DNA from: Enterococcus innesii
Lineage (GTDB): Bacteria > Bacillota > Bacilli > Lactobacillales > Enterococcaceae
Reading direction: 5' to 3'
Assembly (NCBI GenBank): GCA_018982785.1
Contig: JAHHEN010000001.1
Span: 372,001-436,000 of the forward strand
DNA length: 64,000 bases
Below, piece by piece: positions 1 to 10,492 of the stretch (its first letter is position 1; each line of letters begins with the position of its first letter). The notes beneath the pieces are model-generated. The model ran no database searches and had not been told where the DNA came from. It saw nothing but the letters and a program-made list of their open reading frames with translations. A program made the position numbers and the translations under genes.

Positions 1-351
1 AAAACGACAAAAAATAAAGATCCCGTTTTGGACACCAAATTCTGTAATGTTAAAGATCCACCAAGACCAGTAGACGTCGCCGCCGGTAGTAAACAAAATC
101 TGTAACGCCACGGTAAACAAAATCAGCCAAATCAAAGGACGAACGCCGCGAATAAAGAAGCCAAAATCGATTTTTGAAAAGGAAATACAAAAGAGCGTAA
201 AAGCACCCGCTAATAAATAGCTTTGCCAATTATTCGCCAAAAAGATAATCGCGATAAAATAAAAACTAGCAATCAATTTGACCCGTGGATCTAAACGGTG
301 GATCAAGGAGTCCCCGGGAATAAAACGACCGAAAATCAGTTTATTCATCAT
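1..351 (-). CDS. ecfT: Energy-coupling factor transporter transmembrane protein EcfT (N-terminal part)
   Basis: Membrane subunit of the ECF vitamin/micronutrient importer, which couples the two ATPases EcfA1/EcfA2 to exchangeable substrate-binding S components. About 116 N-terminal residues are visible, beginning [15 protein letters not shown] followed by [11 protein letters not shown], a typical EcfT opening, and then hydrophobic segments. The gene runs off the left edge, so the coupling motifs cannot be checked. Two ATG codons (351 and 348) are possible starts. It overlaps the ecfA2 stop at 341 by about 10 bp, which indicates translational coupling. Confidence 0.85.
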   Translation of the reverse strand, partial: MMNKLIFGRFIPGDSLIHRLDPRVKLIASFYFIAIIFLANNWQSYLLAGAFTLFCISFSKIDFGFFIRGVRPLIWLILFTVALQILFTTGGDVYWSWWIFNITEFGVQNGIFIFCRF

Positions 352-1207
352 GGGCAGTCGCCCCCTTTGCTACTAAAACATCTGCCAGTTCATCAGCCGT
401 TAGCGGCAACTGCTCAAATGCCAATCCTCTGGCTTGGAGTTGCTCCGCAAATGCGGTTGCTGTCGGTACCCCTAACTGCTTTTCTTGCAACCAGGCAGTA
501 TCTTGAAACACAACGGACGGCGTGCCGGCTTTGACGAGACGGCCCTTTTCTAACACATAGACATAATCAGCATAGTTTGCCACATCATCCATCAGGTGGG
601 TCACTAAAATGATCGTCATGTTCTTTTCCCGATGCAGGCGATCAAACATTTCCATCATCTCTTTGCGTCCTTGTGGATCTAAGCCCGCTGTCGGCTCGTC
701 TAAGACCAAAACTTCTGGTTCCATAGCTAAGACCCCAGCAATCGCTACACGGCGCATTTGGCCCCCTGAAAGGTCGAATGGTGAACGTTCCAGAAAACTT
801 TCATCTAAGCCTACCAATTGAATGTATTCTTGGGCTAATCCTTTGGCTGCTTCTTCGGAGACACCAAAGTTTTTCGGTCCAAAAGCGATATCTCTCGCCA
901 CGGTTTCTTCAAATAATTGCGATTCAGGAAATTGAAAAACGATCCCGACTTTTTTACGTAACGGTTTTAGATTTTTGTTGTCTGTCTCGGGTTTGATGAC
1001 TCGCTCACCGATCGTGACCGTGCCAGTCGTTGGTTTTAATAATGCATTCAAGTGCTGCAGCAACGTAGATTTTCCGCTCCCTGTATGACCGACTAAGGCG
1101 GTATAAGAGCCTTCTTTGATCTCTAAATCGATATCGAACAAAACCCGTTGTTCAAACGGAGAATGCGGTTGGTAGGTGAATCCTACTTGTTCAAAACGGA
1201 TGTCCAT
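341..1207 (-). CDS. ecfA2: ECF transporter ATPase EcfA2
   Basis: Second ATPase of the ECF importer. Walker [10 protein letters not shown] (about residue 38), signature LSGGQMRR and Walker B VLVLDEP are all present, followed by the H-loop (LVTH). An upstream in-frame TTG at 1213 is possible, but the ATG at 1207 (MDIRFEQV) has a GGTGG site about 7 bp upstream and is preferred, giving 288 residues. It overlaps the end of ecfA1 by 25 bp and the start of ecfT by about 10 bp, so the three genes form one tightly coupled operon. Confidence 0.93.
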   Translation of the reverse strand: MDIRFEQVGFTYQPHSPFEQRVLFDIDLEIKEGSYTALVGHTGSGKSTLLQHLNALLKPTTGTVTIGERVIKPETDNKNLKPLRKKVGIVFQFPESQLFEETVARDIAFGPKNFGVSEEAAKGLAQEYIQLVGLDESFLERSPFDLSGGQMRRVAIAGVLAMEPEVLVLDEPTAGLDPQGRKEMMEMFDRLHREKNMTIILVTHLMDDVANYADYVYVLEKGRLVKAGTPSVVFQDTAWLQEKQLGVPTATAFAEQLQARGLAFEQLPLTADELADVLVAKGATAHDE

Positions 1208-2019
1208 AGCCAATCCACCATCCCTTCTTCAGTTAAGTACGCTTGTGGTACCGTGATGCCCCGCTGTTTTAGTGCCGCCTTTAATTTTTCAGGAAACGGC
1301 AGATCTAAGCCTAGCTCGATCAGTTCTGGCCCTGCAGAAAAAATCTCTGCGGGTGTCCCTTCGCGGACGAGCTCTCCTTGACGCATCACCAGCACCCGAT
1401 TGGCGTTGGCTGCTTCATCGATATCATGGGTGATCGATAGCACGGTCAAATTGTTTTTCTCTTTGATTTTTTTGATCGTTGCGATCACTTCTTCACGGCC
1501 TTCTGGATCTAGCATACTAGTGGCTTCATCAAGAATGATGATATCTGGGCGCAATGCAACGACGCCGGCAATGGCTACCCGCTGTTTTTGACCACCAGAA
1601 AGACGCGCGGGTTCTCGGGTCGCAAACTCGCTCATCCGTACTTGTTCCAGAGCGTCTTTGACACGAACCAGCATTTCTTCTCGCGGGATTCCTTGATTTT
1701 CTAAACCGAAAGCCACATCATCTTCCACCGTCGAACCAACGAATTGATTGTCAGGGTTTTGAAAGACCATACCGACCATTTTTCGAATATTCCAGATATT
1801 TTCTTCATTCAAAGGCAATTCGCCGACAGAAACACTGCCTTCTTGTGGCAAGATCAAGCCATTGATGGTTTTTGCTAAAGTTGATTTACCAGAGCCGTTA
1901 TGGCCGATCAACGCCACCCATTCCCCTTTGTTGATGGAAAAGGATACGTTATTTAACGCGGCACGCTCTTCTTCGCTATAACGCACAGTAATAGCATTCA
2001 ATTCAATGATTGGCTTCAT
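1183..2019 (-). CDS. ecfA1: ECF transporter ATPase EcfA1
   Basis: First ATPase of the ECF importer, 278 residues. Walker [10 protein letters not shown], signature LSGGQKQR and Walker B IIILDEA are visible; the EcfA1 pattern of [10 protein letters not shown] rather than [10 protein letters not shown] separates it from its neighbour EcfA2. A longer frame begins at 2034, but that start lies on the Shine-Dalgarno site itself. AAGGAG followed by 6 nt leads to the ATG at 2019 ([12 protein letters not shown]), so I use the shorter start. First gene of the ecfA1-ecfA2-ecfT operon, directly downstream of the ribosomal superoperon. Confidence 0.93.
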   Translation of the reverse strand: MKPIIELNAITVRYSEEERAALNNVSFSINKGEWVALIGHNGSGKSTLAKTINGLILPQEGSVSVGELPLNEENIWNIRKMVGMVFQNPDNQFVGSTVEDDVAFGLENQGIPREEMLVRVKDALEQVRMSEFATREPARLSGGQKQRVAIAGVVALRPDIIILDEATSMLDPEGREEVIATIKKIKEKNNLTVLSITHDIDEAANANRVLVMRQGELVREGTPAEIFSAGPELIELGLDLPFPEKLKAALKQRGITVPQAYLTEEGMVDWLWTSVLNK

Positions 2020-2053
2020 GATAGACTCCTTCATTTGCGATTAATTCTTTCTA

Positions 2054-2082
2054 ACACTACCAAAAAAGCGCACGTTTTTCAA
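2054..2082 (-). promoter_or_regulatory. Candidate promoter of the ecf operon
   Basis: On the minus strand TTGAAA (2077-2082) and TAGTGT (2054-2059) are separated by 17 bp, about 35 bp before the ecfA1 start. The -10 box is weak, so this is a sequence-only guess. A short palindrome ACCTGTC-TT-GACAGGT lies upstream at 2129-2144. Confidence 0.35.
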
Positions 2083-2154
2083 TGATTCACGCACGATTTG
2101 TCTCCAGATCTTTTTTTCACTTGCCATCACCTGTCTTGACAGGTAATCGAAAGT

Positions 2155-2280
2155 AAAAAAAAAGCACTTTATGATGAGTGCGTACACCTCGAAATACATC
2201 GAGGTGTAGGCGCTGAGCTAGACTCGGAAAGTTTCTTCCAACATCATAACACTCTTAGTAAACATCTATAAAGTGATGAT
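2155..2280 (-). ncRNA. L17 downstream element-like RNA with intrinsic terminator
   Basis: This lies immediately downstream of the rplQ stop. Read on the minus strand, CACTTTAT (2268-2275) pairs with ATAAAGTG (2165-2172). These close a structure of about 110 nt containing a perfect 10-bp hairpin, TACACCTCGA / TCGAGGTGTA (2183-2208, 6-nt loop). The 3' side can also form GCACT/AGTGC followed by nine T (2155-2163), an intrinsic terminator. Position and layout fit the L17DE motif described downstream of rplQ in lactic acid bacteria and Listeria; the function of that motif is unknown. I assign it from position and pairing, not from a covariance-model search. Confidence 0.7.
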
Positions 2281-2290
2281 AAGTGTGATT

Positions 2291-2671
2291 TTAAACAAGT
2301 TCTAGGATAACCATTGGTGCAGCATCTCCGCGTCTTGGTTCTGTTTTCAAGATACGAGTATATCCACCTTGGCGATCTGTGTAACGAGGAGCGATATCAT
2401 TGAATAATTTTTGTAATGCTGATTCAATAACTACTTCTTCGTTTTCTTCACGTACACTTGCAACTTCATTACGAACGAATGCTGCTGCTTGACGACGTGC
2501 ATGCAAATCACCACGTTTACCTAAAGTGATCATTTTTTCTGCAGTTGAACGAACTTCTTTCGCACGAGCTTCAGTCGTAACGATACGTTCGTTAATGAAT
2601 AAATCAGTTGTCAAATCACGCAACATCGCTTTACGTTGGCTAGATGTGCGTCCTAGTTTACGATAACTCAC
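2291..2671 (-). CDS. rplQ: Ribosomal protein bL17
   Basis: Large-subunit protein near the exit tunnel, 126 residues, last gene of the alpha operon. The sequence [19 protein letters not shown] is the usual L17 opening. A longer frame starts at a GTG (2689) lying on the ribosome-binding site. AAGGAGGG followed by AAACCAC leads to the GTG at 2671, which is the conserved start. It is followed by the L17 downstream element-like structure. Confidence 0.96.
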   Translation of the reverse strand: MSYRKLGRTSSQRKAMLRDLTTDLFINERIVTTEARAKEVRSTAEKMITLGKRGDLHARRQAAAFVRNEVASVREENEEVVIESALQKLFNDIAPRYTDRQGGYTRILKTEPRRGDAAPMVILELV

Positions 2672-2741
2672 GTGGTTTCCCTCCTTCACTTTCGAATGTT
2701 GTATCGGTCAGACGAACCGAACTAACGTAATCGAAAACGGT

Positions 2742-3680
2742 TTAATCGTCTTTACGTAGTCCTAAACCTAAATCATGTAATTTCACTTTGACCTCTTCAA
2801 GAGATTTACGGCCTAAGTTTCTTACTTTGATCATTTCTGGTTCAGATTTGTTTGTCAATTCTTGTACAGTATTGATTCCTGCACGTTTTAGACAGTTGTA
2901 TGAACGAACAGATAAGTCTAATTCTTCGATCGTCATTTCCAACATTTTTTCTTTTTGTGTTTCTTCTTTTTCAACCATGATTTCAGCGTTTTTCGCTTCA
3001 TCCGTTAGGTTTACAAAGATGTCTAAATGTTCAGTCATGATCTTCGCAGACAAACTCATTGCTTCCAATGGTTCGATTGAGCCATCAGTCCATATTTCCA
3101 TCGTTAATTTGTCGAAATCATCCCGACGACCGACACGTGTGTTTTCTACTTGGTAGTTGACACGACGTACTGGTGTATAGATTGAATCGACTGGAAGAAC
3201 ACCGATTGGCATGTCTTCTTTTTTGTTTTCGTCCGCTTGAACGTAGCCGCGGCCAGGTTTCACTGTTAAGCGAGCATGGAACGTAGCACCTTCAGAAACG
3301 GTACAGATATACATATCTTTGTTAAGGATTTCTACATCACTATCAACGATGATATCGCCAGCAGTTACTGTAGCAGGTCCTGAAATATCAATTTCAAGGG
3401 TCTTTTCTTCATCCCCGTACATTTTCAATGCAAGACCTTTAATATTCAAGATGATTTGAGCAACGTCTTCCCGAACACCCTTAACAGTTGAGAATTCGTG
3501 TAAAACTCCATCGATTTGAATATTGGTGATTGCCGCACCAGGTAAAGAAGATAATAAAATACGACGTAGGGAATTTCCTAGTGTAGTTCCGTAGCCTCTT
3601 TCAAGAGGTTCCACGATGAACTTGCCATAATCTTTGTCTTCATCAATCTTTGCGATTCTTGGTTTTTCGAATTCAATCAT
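2742..3680 (-). CDS. rpoA: RNA polymerase alpha subunit
   Basis: 312 residues, full length. The N-terminal dimerisation domain carries [15 protein letters not shown]. The C-terminal domain has [16 protein letters not shown] and [16 protein letters not shown], the DNA/UP-element and activator contact region. It sits between rpsK and rplQ, the standard alpha-operon position. Start ATG followed by [11 protein letters not shown] is the family-typical opening. Confidence 0.98.
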   Translation of the reverse strand: MIEFEKPRIAKIDEDKDYGKFIVEPLERGYGTTLGNSLRRILLSSLPGAAITNIQIDGVLHEFSTVKGVREDVAQIILNIKGLALKMYGDEEKTLEIDISGPATVTAGDIIVDSDVEILNKDMYICTVSEGATFHARLTVKPGRGYVQADENKKEDMPIGVLPVDSIYTPVRRVNYQVENTRVGRRDDFDKLTMEIWTDGSIEPLEAMSLSAKIMTEHLDIFVNLTDEAKNAEIMVEKEETQKEKMLEMTIEELDLSVRSYNCLKRAGINTVQELTNKSEPEMIKVRNLGRKSLEEVKVKLHDLGLGLRKDD

Positions 3681-3759
3681 TCTTATCTATTACCCCTTTC
3701 AAAACGAAAAGTGTCTTGTTCAATGACGTTTTTGTTACACTCAAAATGAGCAGCACTCA

Positions 3760-4149
3760 TTAAACACGACGGCGTTTTGGAGGGCGGCATCCATTATGAG
3801 GGACTGGAGTCACGTCACGGATCGCACTCACTTCCAAACCTGCTGCTTGTAATGAACGAATTGCTGCTTCACGTCCAGAACCAGGTCCTTTAACTGTTAC
3901 TTCAACAGTTCTTAATCCGTGTTCCATTGCTGCTTTGGTAGCTGTTTCTGCTGCCATTTGAGCGGCAAAAGGAGTAGATTTTTTGCTTCCTTTGAAACCT
4001 AATGAACCAGCTGATGACCATGCTAATGCATTACCATGAGTATCAGTGATCATTACGATTGTATTATTGAATGTTGAGTGAATATGTGCAATACCCGCTT
4101 CAATATTCTTTTTCACACGGCGTTTACGACTCACTTTTTTTGCTGCCAT
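3760..4149 (-). CDS. rpsK: Ribosomal protein uS11
   Basis: Small-subunit platform protein, 129 residues. The conserved [20 protein letters not shown] and the C-terminal [15 protein letters not shown] are intact. It lies 27 bp after rpsM and 79 bp before rpoA in the alpha operon and has a GGAGG site before the ATG. Confidence 0.98.
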   Translation of the reverse strand: MAAKKVSRKRRVKKNIEAGIAHIHSTFNNTIVMITDTHGNALAWSSAGSLGFKGSKKSTPFAAQMAAETATKAAMEHGLRTVEVTVKGPGSGREAAIRSLQAAGLEVSAIRDVTPVPHNGCRPPKRRRV

Positions 4150-4176
4150 GAAGTTTTAACCTCCTTCACTTAGGAA

Positions 4177-4542
4177 TTATTTTTTCTTGCCTGCGACTGT
4201 TTTAGACGGGCCTTTACGAGTACGTGCATTGTTTTTCGTGTTTTGTCCACGAACTGGCAATCCACGGCGATGACGGATCCCACGGTAAGAACCGATTTCC
4301 ATCAATCGTTTGATGTTTAAGTTCACTTCACGACGAAGGTCACCTTCAACTTTTAATTTATCAACTTCTGCACGGATAGCATCTGTTTGTTCATTCGTTA
4401 AATCACGAACGCGAACTTCTTCAGACACGCCAGCGTCAGCTAAAATTTGTTTTGCAGTCGTGTTACCAATACCATAGATATAAGTAAGTGAAACGACCAC
4501 ACGTTTATCACGAGGAATATCTACTCCTGCAATACGAGCCAT
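4177..4542 (-). CDS. rpsM: Ribosomal protein uS13
   Basis: Small-subunit head protein contacting the P-site tRNA and the inter-subunit bridge, 121 residues. [14 protein letters not shown] and YIYGIG at the N-terminus and the basic tail [17 protein letters not shown] are typical. The gene follows rpmJ by 17 bp. Confidence 0.98.
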   Translation of the reverse strand: MARIAGVDIPRDKRVVVSLTYIYGIGNTTAKQILADAGVSEEVRVRDLTNEQTDAIRAEVDKLKVEGDLRREVNLNIKRLMEIGSYRGIRHRRGLPVRGQNTKNNARTRKGPSKTVAGKKK

Positions 4543-4559
4543 ATTTGTTACACCTCCGA

Positions 4560-4676
4560 TTATCCTTGACGTTGTTTATGTTTTGGATTTGCTGGGCAAA
4601 TCACCATAACGCGTCCTTTACGACGAATTACTTTACAATGTTCGCACATTGGTTTTACTGATGGTCTTACTTTCAT
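4560..4676 (-). CDS. rpmJ: Ribosomal protein bL36 (zinc-binding form)
   Basis: A 38-residue protein, short enough to be missed by ORF callers. It reads [20 protein letters not shown], then [18 protein letters not shown]. Cys11, Cys14, Cys27 and His33 form the zinc site, so this is the C+ form. It lies between infA (32 bp) and rpsM (17 bp) as in other Firmicutes, with a GGAGG site upstream. Confidence 0.97.
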   Translation of the reverse strand: MKVRPSVKPMCEHCKVIRRKGRVMVICPANPKHKQRQG

Positions 4677-4708
4677 GATAATACCTCCTGTGGTTTTACG
4701 GAGTACAA

Positions 4709-4927
4709 TTATTTAAAGCGATAAGTAATGCGGCCACGGTTCAGATCATACGGGGATAATTCCACCGTCACTTTGTCTCCAGGTAAAATACGAATGTAGT
4801 GCATCCGGATCTTACCAGAAACGGTCGCTAGAACTTGGTGTCCGTTTTCCAATTCTACTTTAAACATTGCATTCGGCAAAGTTTCGACGACTGTACCTTC
4901 GACTTCAATCATATCTTCTTTTGCCAC
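4709..4927 (-). CDS. infA: Translation initiation factor IF-1
   Basis: 72-residue OB-fold protein that occupies the A site during initiation. The body [20 protein letters not shown] and the end [13 protein letters not shown] are invariant features of the family. The frame is open upstream to 5002, but AAGGAGGT followed by ACTGTGC leads to the GTG at 4927, which is the conserved start. A separate promoter lies upstream (5045-5073), so infA-rpmJ-rpsM-rpsK-rpoA-rplQ can be expressed apart from the spc genes. Confidence 0.97.
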   Translation of the reverse strand: MAKEDMIEVEGTVVETLPNAMFKVELENGHQVLATVSGKIRMHYIRILPGDKVTVELSPYDLNRGRITYRFK

Positions 4928-5044
4928 GCACAGTACCTCCTTGTACTTGTGATTTTCACACGATAAAATGGCGGAAACTCGGTTCCCACCTGATATTCTC
5001 AAACTATGCTCCTACTTAATAAAAAGTAGAAGTCGGACTGACAT

Positions 5045-5073
5045 ATTCTATCATATCCTGTCAAAGATTTCAA
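5045..5073 (-). promoter_or_regulatory. Internal promoter upstream of infA
   Basis: On the minus strand TTGAAA (5068-5073), a 17-bp spacer and TAGAAT (5045-5050) form a good housekeeping promoter in the 188-bp gap between adk and infA. The leader of about 110 nt contains a CTACTT...AAGTAG hairpin shortly after the expected start. Confidence 0.65.
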
Positions 5074-5115
5074 GAGAAAGTTTTAAGCTGCAAGTTGGAC
5101 TCGGGCAATCTATGA

Positions 5116-5811
<696 letters not shown>

Positions 5812-5820
5812 TCAATAACT

Positions 5821-7116
5821 TTAATTGATGAAACCAGTATATTTCCGTTTCAGCATAAGCCCTTCTAACTGCTTGGCAGTATCAAGTGCCACACCGATAA
5901 TGATCAATAGACTCGTTCCACCTAGTCCGATCGATTGCGGTAAATTCCAAGCCATCTGAGCGATGATTGGAAGTAAAGCAACCAATCCTAAAAAGATCGA
6001 TCCAACCGTGCTTAATCGCATCAACAAACGCGATACATATTCTTCGGTTCCTTTACCAGGACGCACACTCGGAATGTAACTTCCTTGTTTTTGCAAGTTT
6101 TCCGCTAATTTCTCAGGGTTCACTTGAACAAATGCGTAGAAGAAGGTAAACGCAACAATCAAGACAGTGTAGATGATCGCACCCGGTACAGTGTTGTAAC
6201 TAAAGATCGTTTGCACCACTTCGTACCAAGTTTCTCCTCTATATGAACTACCTAATGCTTGAATGATCGCATTTGGTGTTGTAATAAAAGAACTGGCAAA
6301 GATAACTGGGATAACCCCGGCAGCATTTACTTTCAAAGGAAGGTAACTGCTGGTAGGCGCTCCTGCTACCCGTTTTGTATATTGGATCGGAATCTTGCGT
6401 TCCGCTTGTTGAACATACGTTACTAAAGTAATGACGATCAACACAGCGATCACAAGCAGCGCCATAAAGATAGCATTCAGCCAGATATCCGATTGATCCA
6501 CGTTAATGAAGTAATCTTCAATCAATTCTTTGATGCTTGCTGGTAAGCGTGAAATGATCCCTGCAAAGATGATCATTGACACACCGTTTCCGATACCACG
6601 CTCGGTGATCTGCTCTCCTAACCAAGTGACTAACATCGTTCCGGCTGTTAAAATCAGACCGATCACGATATAGGTTGCCATATTAGGATTGTTTACAAAC
6701 CCGAGTTGAGTGTAATAGTTAAATCCAGCCGTTAATGTCATGGATTGGACAAAGCCCAATACCAACGTCAAGTAACGTGTTGCCTGATTTAATTTCTTAC
6801 GACCCACTTCACCTTGTTTTGACCATTCAACAAATTTAGGGACGATATCCATCTGCAACAACTGAATGACAATTGAGGCAGTGATGTAAGGGGAAACCCC
6901 CATCGAGAAAATCGAAAATTGTTGCATGGCGCCACCACTTACCAAGTTCAACATGTTTAAAAATGGTAGATCCGCGATGGTATTTAGGCGACTTGCGTCT
7001 ACGCCTGGCACAGTAATATGTGTTCCCAGACGAAAGACAAACAAGATTAAGACGGTGAACAATATTCTGGATCTAATATCCTTAACCTTAAAGGCATCCT
7101 TCAATAGTCTGATCAT
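5821..7116 (-). CDS. secY: Preprotein translocase subunit SecY
   Basis: Ten-helix channel of the Sec machinery, 431 residues. The N-terminal LLKDAFKVKDIRSRILFT, the plug region around MLNLVSGGAMQQFSIFSMG, and the cytoplasmic loops with QQAERKIPIQYTKR and SYIPSVRPGKGTEEY are clear. Its ATG overlaps the rplO stop (TAATG), so it is translationally coupled. Confidence 0.98.
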   Translation of the reverse strand: MIRLLKDAFKVKDIRSRILFTVLILFVFRLGTHITVPGVDASRLNTIADLPFLNMLNLVSGGAMQQFSIFSMGVSPYITASIVIQLLQMDIVPKFVEWSKQGEVGRKKLNQATRYLTLVLGFVQSMTLTAGFNYYTQLGFVNNPNMATYIVIGLILTAGTMLVTWLGEQITERGIGNGVSMIIFAGIISRLPASIKELIEDYFINVDQSDIWLNAIFMALLVIAVLIVITLVTYVQQAERKIPIQYTKRVAGAPTSSYLPLKVNAAGVIPVIFASSFITTPNAIIQALGSSYRGETWYEVVQTIFSYNTVPGAIIYTVLIVAFTFFYAFVQVNPEKLAENLQKQGSYIPSVRPGKGTEEYVSRLLMRLSTVGSIFLGLVALLPIIAQMAWNLPQSIGLGGTSLLIIIGVALDTAKQLEGLMLKRKYTGFIN

Positions 7117-7556
7117 TAGATCACCTCGATTGATCCACCAGCAGCAACGATTGCTTCTTCAGCTGCTTTTGAGAATTTAGCTGCTTTCACAGTCAATTTC
7201 TTCGTTAATTCTCCGTTAGCTAATACTTTGATTCCAGCTTTTTCGTCTTTGACGATTCCAGCTTCGTGTAAAGCAACAGGTGTTACTTCAGCACCGTCTT
7301 CAAAGCGGTTCAAGACATCAAGATTGATGACTGCATATTCTTTGCGGTTCACATTTGTAAAGCCACGTTTTGGTAAACGACGGAACAATGGTGTTTGTCC
7401 ACCTTCGAATCCTAGACGTACTCCGCCGCCTGAACGAGCTTTTTGACCTTTTTGTCCACGTCCAGCTGTTTTACCGTTACCAGATGAAGTTCCTCGACCG
7501 ACACGGTTACGTACTTGGCGTGAGCCTTCTGATGGTTTTAATTCATGAAGTTTCAT
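7116..7556 (-). CDS. rplO: Ribosomal protein uL15
   Basis: 146 residues. The glycine/arginine-rich N-terminus ([30 protein letters not shown]) and [18 protein letters not shown] identify it. It assembles late in the large subunit. It overlaps secY by one base and follows rpmD. Confidence 0.97.
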   Translation of the reverse strand: MKLHELKPSEGSRQVRNRVGRGTSSGNGKTAGRGQKGQKARSGGGVRLGFEGGQTPLFRRLPKRGFTNVNRKEYAVINLDVLNRFEDGAEVTPVALHEAGIVKDEKAGIKVLANGELTKKLTVKAAKFSKAAEEAIVAAGGSIEVI

Positions 7557-7596
7557 AGGTTTGGCACCTCCTTAATCAAACTAGATCTGCTGATCC

Positions 7597-7776
7597 TTAG
7601 ACCTCTTCAACGTCCACTAAGTGAGAAACAGTGTTAACCATGCCTTTGATTGCATCATTAGCAGGTTTTACAACTGTTGAATTCAACTTTGTAAGACCTA
7701 ACGCTTTGACAGTATCACGTTGGTTTTGGGGACGTCCGATAATACTGCGTTTTAAAGTAATTTTCAATTCAGCCAT
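7597..7776 (-). CDS. rpmD: Ribosomal protein uL30
   Basis: 59-residue protein reading [20 protein letters not shown], then [20 protein letters not shown] and [19 protein letters not shown]. Too short for most ORF filters but a complete L30 with a GGAGG site before the ATG at 7776. It sits 13 bp after rpsE and 40 bp before rplO. Confidence 0.96.
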   Translation of the reverse strand: MAELKITLKRSIIGRPQNQRDTVKALGLTKLNSTVVKPANDAIKGMVNTVSHLVDVEEV

Positions 7777-7789
7777 TATAGTGTCCTCC

Positions 7790-8288
7790 TTAACCGATTA
7801 ATTCTTCTACTGATTTGCCGCGAAGTGCTGCCACTTCTTCAGCGCGTTTTAATTGTTTTAAACCTTCAACTGTTGCGCGAACAACGTTGATTGGTGTGTT
7901 AGAACCTAAAGATTTAGATGTGATATCAGCTACCCCAGCTAATTCCAATACGGCACGAACTGGTCCACCAGCAGCTACCCCAGAACCTTCTACAGCAGGT
8001 TTCATAAGGATGCGTCCGCCGCCGAATACACCGATAACTTCGTGAGGGATTGGAACCAACCATTGGTACTTCCACCAAGTTTTTCTTCGCGTCTTCGATT
8101 GCTTTACGGATTGCTTCTGGTACTTCTTGTGCTTTACCAGTACCGAAACCTACGTGTCCGTTTTTGTCACCGACAACAACTAATGCAGCAAAACGTAGAC
8201 GACGTCCACCTTTAACAACTTTAGTTACACGGTTGATCGCAACAACGCGGTCTTCTAATTCCAAATGTTTTGGATCAATATAAACCAT
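7790..8288 (-). CDS. rpsE: Ribosomal protein uS5, interrupted by a -2 frameshift
   Basis: Small-subunit protein for decoding fidelity and mRNA unwinding. The N-terminal part ([20 protein letters not shown] to VEVPMVG) and the C-terminal part ([18 protein letters not shown] to [12 protein letters not shown]) are both perfect S5, but they lie in different frames. The break is at 8046-8057, where the minus strand reads GGTTCCAATCCC. Restoring AC (GGTTCCACAATCCC) gives V-G-S-T-I-P-H-E and a normal protein of about 166 residues. S5 is essential and no second copy is seen in this window, so a sequence error is most likely. Confidence 0.9.
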
Positions 8289-8308
8289 GAATGGTGTTCC
8301 TCCTTCTC

Positions 8309-8665
8309 TTAAAATTCCAGTCCATTTTCGCGAGCTGCTTCAGCTAAAGCTGCTACACGGCCATGGTAAAGGTATCCACCACGGTCAAAGACTACTTCTT
8401 TAATACCTTTTGCTGCTGCACGTTCTGCGACTAATTTACCGACAGCTTGTGCTTGTTCAGTTTTTGTTGCACCTGAAACTTCTTTGTCTAAGGCAGAGGC
8501 ACTTGCTAGCGTCACACCCGCTACGTCATCAATTACTTGTGCGTAGATGTTTTTGTTCGAACGGAACACGTTTAAGCGTGGGCACTCAGCAGTACCAGAG
8601 ATTTTGTTACGTACACGACGATGTCTTTTCTGACGTGTCTTGTTTTTATCTGGTTTTGTAATCAC
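8309..8665 (-). CDS. rplR: Ribosomal protein uL18
   Basis: 118 residues. [35 protein letters not shown] and the C-terminal [20 protein letters not shown] are typical. It binds 5S rRNA together with L5. Located 57 bp after rplF and 20 bp before rpsE. Confidence 0.97.
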   Translation of the reverse strand: MITKPDKNKTRQKRHRRVRNKISGTAECPRLNVFRSNKNIYAQVIDDVAGVTLASASALDKEVSGATKTEQAQAVGKLVAERAAAKGIKEVVFDRGGYLYHGRVAALAEAARENGLEF

Positions 8666-8722
8666 AATTTGTCACCTCTTTTAATTTTGCTAGCCTAAGC
8701 TGCTAGTCGTAAAGAATTACGA

Positions 8723-9259
8723 CTATTTACCAGTTTTACCTTCTTTACGGCGTACAAATTCGCCAACATAACGAATTCCTTTGCCTTTGTAAGGTTCTGG
8801 AGGACGAACGCCACGGATATTGGCAGCCAATTCGCCAACGACTTCTTTATCTGATCCTTTAACGATCACAGAAGTGTTTGAAGGAACTTCGATTTCGATT
8901 CCAGCTGGCGCTTCGATTTCAACTGGATGAGAGTAACCAACGTTCAATACAAGTTTTTTCCCTTGTAATTGAGCACGGTACCCAACCCCGATTAATTCTA
9001 ACGCTTTTTGGAAACCTTCAGAAACACCAACAACCATGTTGTTGAAGTTTGCACGGGTAGTTCCGTGGATAGTTTTCATTTCTTTACTATCATTTGGACG
9101 AGTAAATGTTACTTCGTTTCCTTCGATATTCATTGTGATATCAGAAGAGAAAGTACGTGTTAATTCACCTTTAGGTCCTTTAACTGTAATGTCGTTTCCG
9201 TTTTGCTTGATTTCAACACCAGCAGGAAGAACGACGATCTTATTACCGATACGACTCAC
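8723..9259 (-). CDS. rplF: Ribosomal protein uL6
   Basis: 178 residues, two repeated L6 folds near the GTPase-associated centre. [16 protein letters not shown] at the start and [20 protein letters not shown] near the end are diagnostic. The gene is 31 bp after rpsH and has an AAGGAGG site upstream of the ATG. Confidence 0.97.
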   Translation of the reverse strand: MSRIGNKIVVLPAGVEIKQNGNDITVKGPKGELTRTFSSDITMNIEGNEVTFTRPNDSKEMKTIHGTTRANFNNMVVGVSEGFQKALELIGVGYRAQLQGKKLVLNVGYSHPVEIEAPAGIEIEVPSNTSVIVKGSDKEVVGELAANIRGVRPPEPYKGKGIRYVGEFVRRKEGKTGK

Positions 9260-9290
9260 TTAGAGGCACCTCCTTGTGGAATATTTTAAA

Positions 9291-9689
9291 TTACCATACA
9301 TAAGCGACTACTTCGCCGCCAACATTTTTTGCTCTAGCTTCTTTGTCAGTGATTACACCGTCAGAAGTTGAGATAATCGCGATTCCTAGACCATTCAATA
9401 CTTTTGGTACTTCGTCAGCTTTGACATAAGCACGCAAGCCTGGTTTAGAGATACGTTTTAAGTTTGTGATAACACGTTCACCGTTTTTACCGTATTTAAG
9501 AAATACGCGGATCACGCCTTGTTTGTCATCTTCAATGTATTCAACATCGCGAACGAAACCTTCACGTTTCAAGATTTCAGCGATATCACGTTTGATTTTT
9601 GAAGCAGGTACTTCTAGGCTTTCGTGTTTAACCATGTTTGCGTTACGCACGCGCGTTAGAAAATCTGCAATTGGATCTGTCATGACCAT
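9291..9689 (-). CDS. rpsH: Ribosomal protein uS8
   Basis: 132 residues. [20 protein letters not shown] is the usual opening; AAAGGAGGT with an 11-nt spacer favours this first ATG over the second (9683). S8 binds helix 21 of 16S rRNA and in enteric bacteria represses the spc operon; no matching operator was recognised here. C-terminal [20 protein letters not shown] is intact. Confidence 0.97.
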   Translation of the reverse strand: MVMTDPIADFLTRVRNANMVKHESLEVPASKIKRDIAEILKREGFVRDVEYIEDDKQGVIRVFLKYGKNGERVITNLKRISKPGLRAYVKADEVPKVLNGLGIAIISTSDGVITDKEARAKNVGGEVVAYVW

Positions 9690-9721
9690 GGGATAATTTA
9701 CCTCCTTTATGCGAGTATAGT

Positions 9722-9907
9722 TTACCAGCTAGCTTTCTTCACGCCGGGAATTTGTCCTTTATAGGCAAGTTCGCGGAAGCAAATACGGCAAAGATGAAAT
9801 TTACGATAAACTGAATGTGGACGTCCGCAACGTTCACAACGAGTGTATTCTTGCGTTGAGAATTTAGCAGGGCGTTTGTTTTTAGCAATCATTGATTTTT
9901 TAGCCAC
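9722..9907 (-). CDS. rpsN: Ribosomal protein uS14, zinc-binding type Z
   Basis: 61-residue short S14 with [20 protein letters not shown]: Cys24, Cys27, Cys40 and Cys43 form the zinc site. Many Firmicutes have a second, longer zinc-free copy elsewhere that is induced under zinc limitation; it is not in this window. Lies 18 bp after rplE and 32 bp before rpsH. Confidence 0.97.
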   Translation of the reverse strand: MAKKSMIAKNKRPAKFSTQEYTRCERCGRPHSVYRKFHLCRICFRELAYKGQIPGVKKASW

Positions 9908-9925
9908 GTAGTTCGCCTCCTTTTT

Positions 9926-10465
9926 TTATTTTTGGAATGGCATGCCTAATTGTGTCAACAATTCACGAGATTCTTCATCTGTGTTTGCTGTTGTTACAAT
10001 CACGATATCCATACCACGTACTTTGTCGATCAAATCATAATCTACTTCAGGGAAAATCAATTGTTCTTTGATACCTAAAGTGTAGTTTCCGCGTCCGTCG
10101 AACGCTTTTTTGCTCACACCGTGGAAGTCACGGACACGTGGCAATGACACACTTACTAGTTTATCTAAGAATTCATACATTCTTTCGCCGCGTAGTGTTA
10201 CTTTCGCACCGATTGGCATTCCTTCACGTAAACGGAATCCTGCGATAGATTTTTTCGCTTTTGTGATCAATGGTTTTTGACCTGAGATCAATTGTAATTC
10301 TTCAACAGCTTTGTCTAAGTTTTTAGCATTAGAAACAGCGTCACCGACACCCATGTTGATAACGATTTTATCAACTTTTGGTGCTTCCATGATTGAGCTG
10401 TAGTTAAATTTGTCCATTAATGATGGGACAACTTCTTTTGAATATTTTTCTTTAAGGCGGTTCAT
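9926..10465 (-). CDS. rplE: Ribosomal protein uL5
   Basis: 179 residues. [20 protein letters not shown] and [13 protein letters not shown] open the protein; [20 protein letters not shown] and [19 protein letters not shown] close it. It binds 5S rRNA and contacts P-site tRNA. Member of the spc operon between rplX and rpsN. Confidence 0.97.
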   Translation of the reverse strand: MNRLKEKYSKEVVPSLMDKFNYSSIMEAPKVDKIVINMGVGDAVSNAKNLDKAVEELQLISGQKPLITKAKKSIAGFRLREGMPIGAKVTLRGERMYEFLDKLVSVSLPRVRDFHGVSKKAFDGRGNYTLGIKEQLIFPEVDYDLIDKVRGMDIVIVTTANTDEESRELLTQLGMPFQK

Positions 10466-10492
10466 CTGTTAGCCCCTCCTTCCTTCATCAGA

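Noticed and set aside
2129-2144. Palindrome ACCTGTC-TT-GACAGGT upstream of the ecf promoter
   Set aside because: Loop too short for a good hairpin, no T tract and no second copy noticed; not enough to call an operator.
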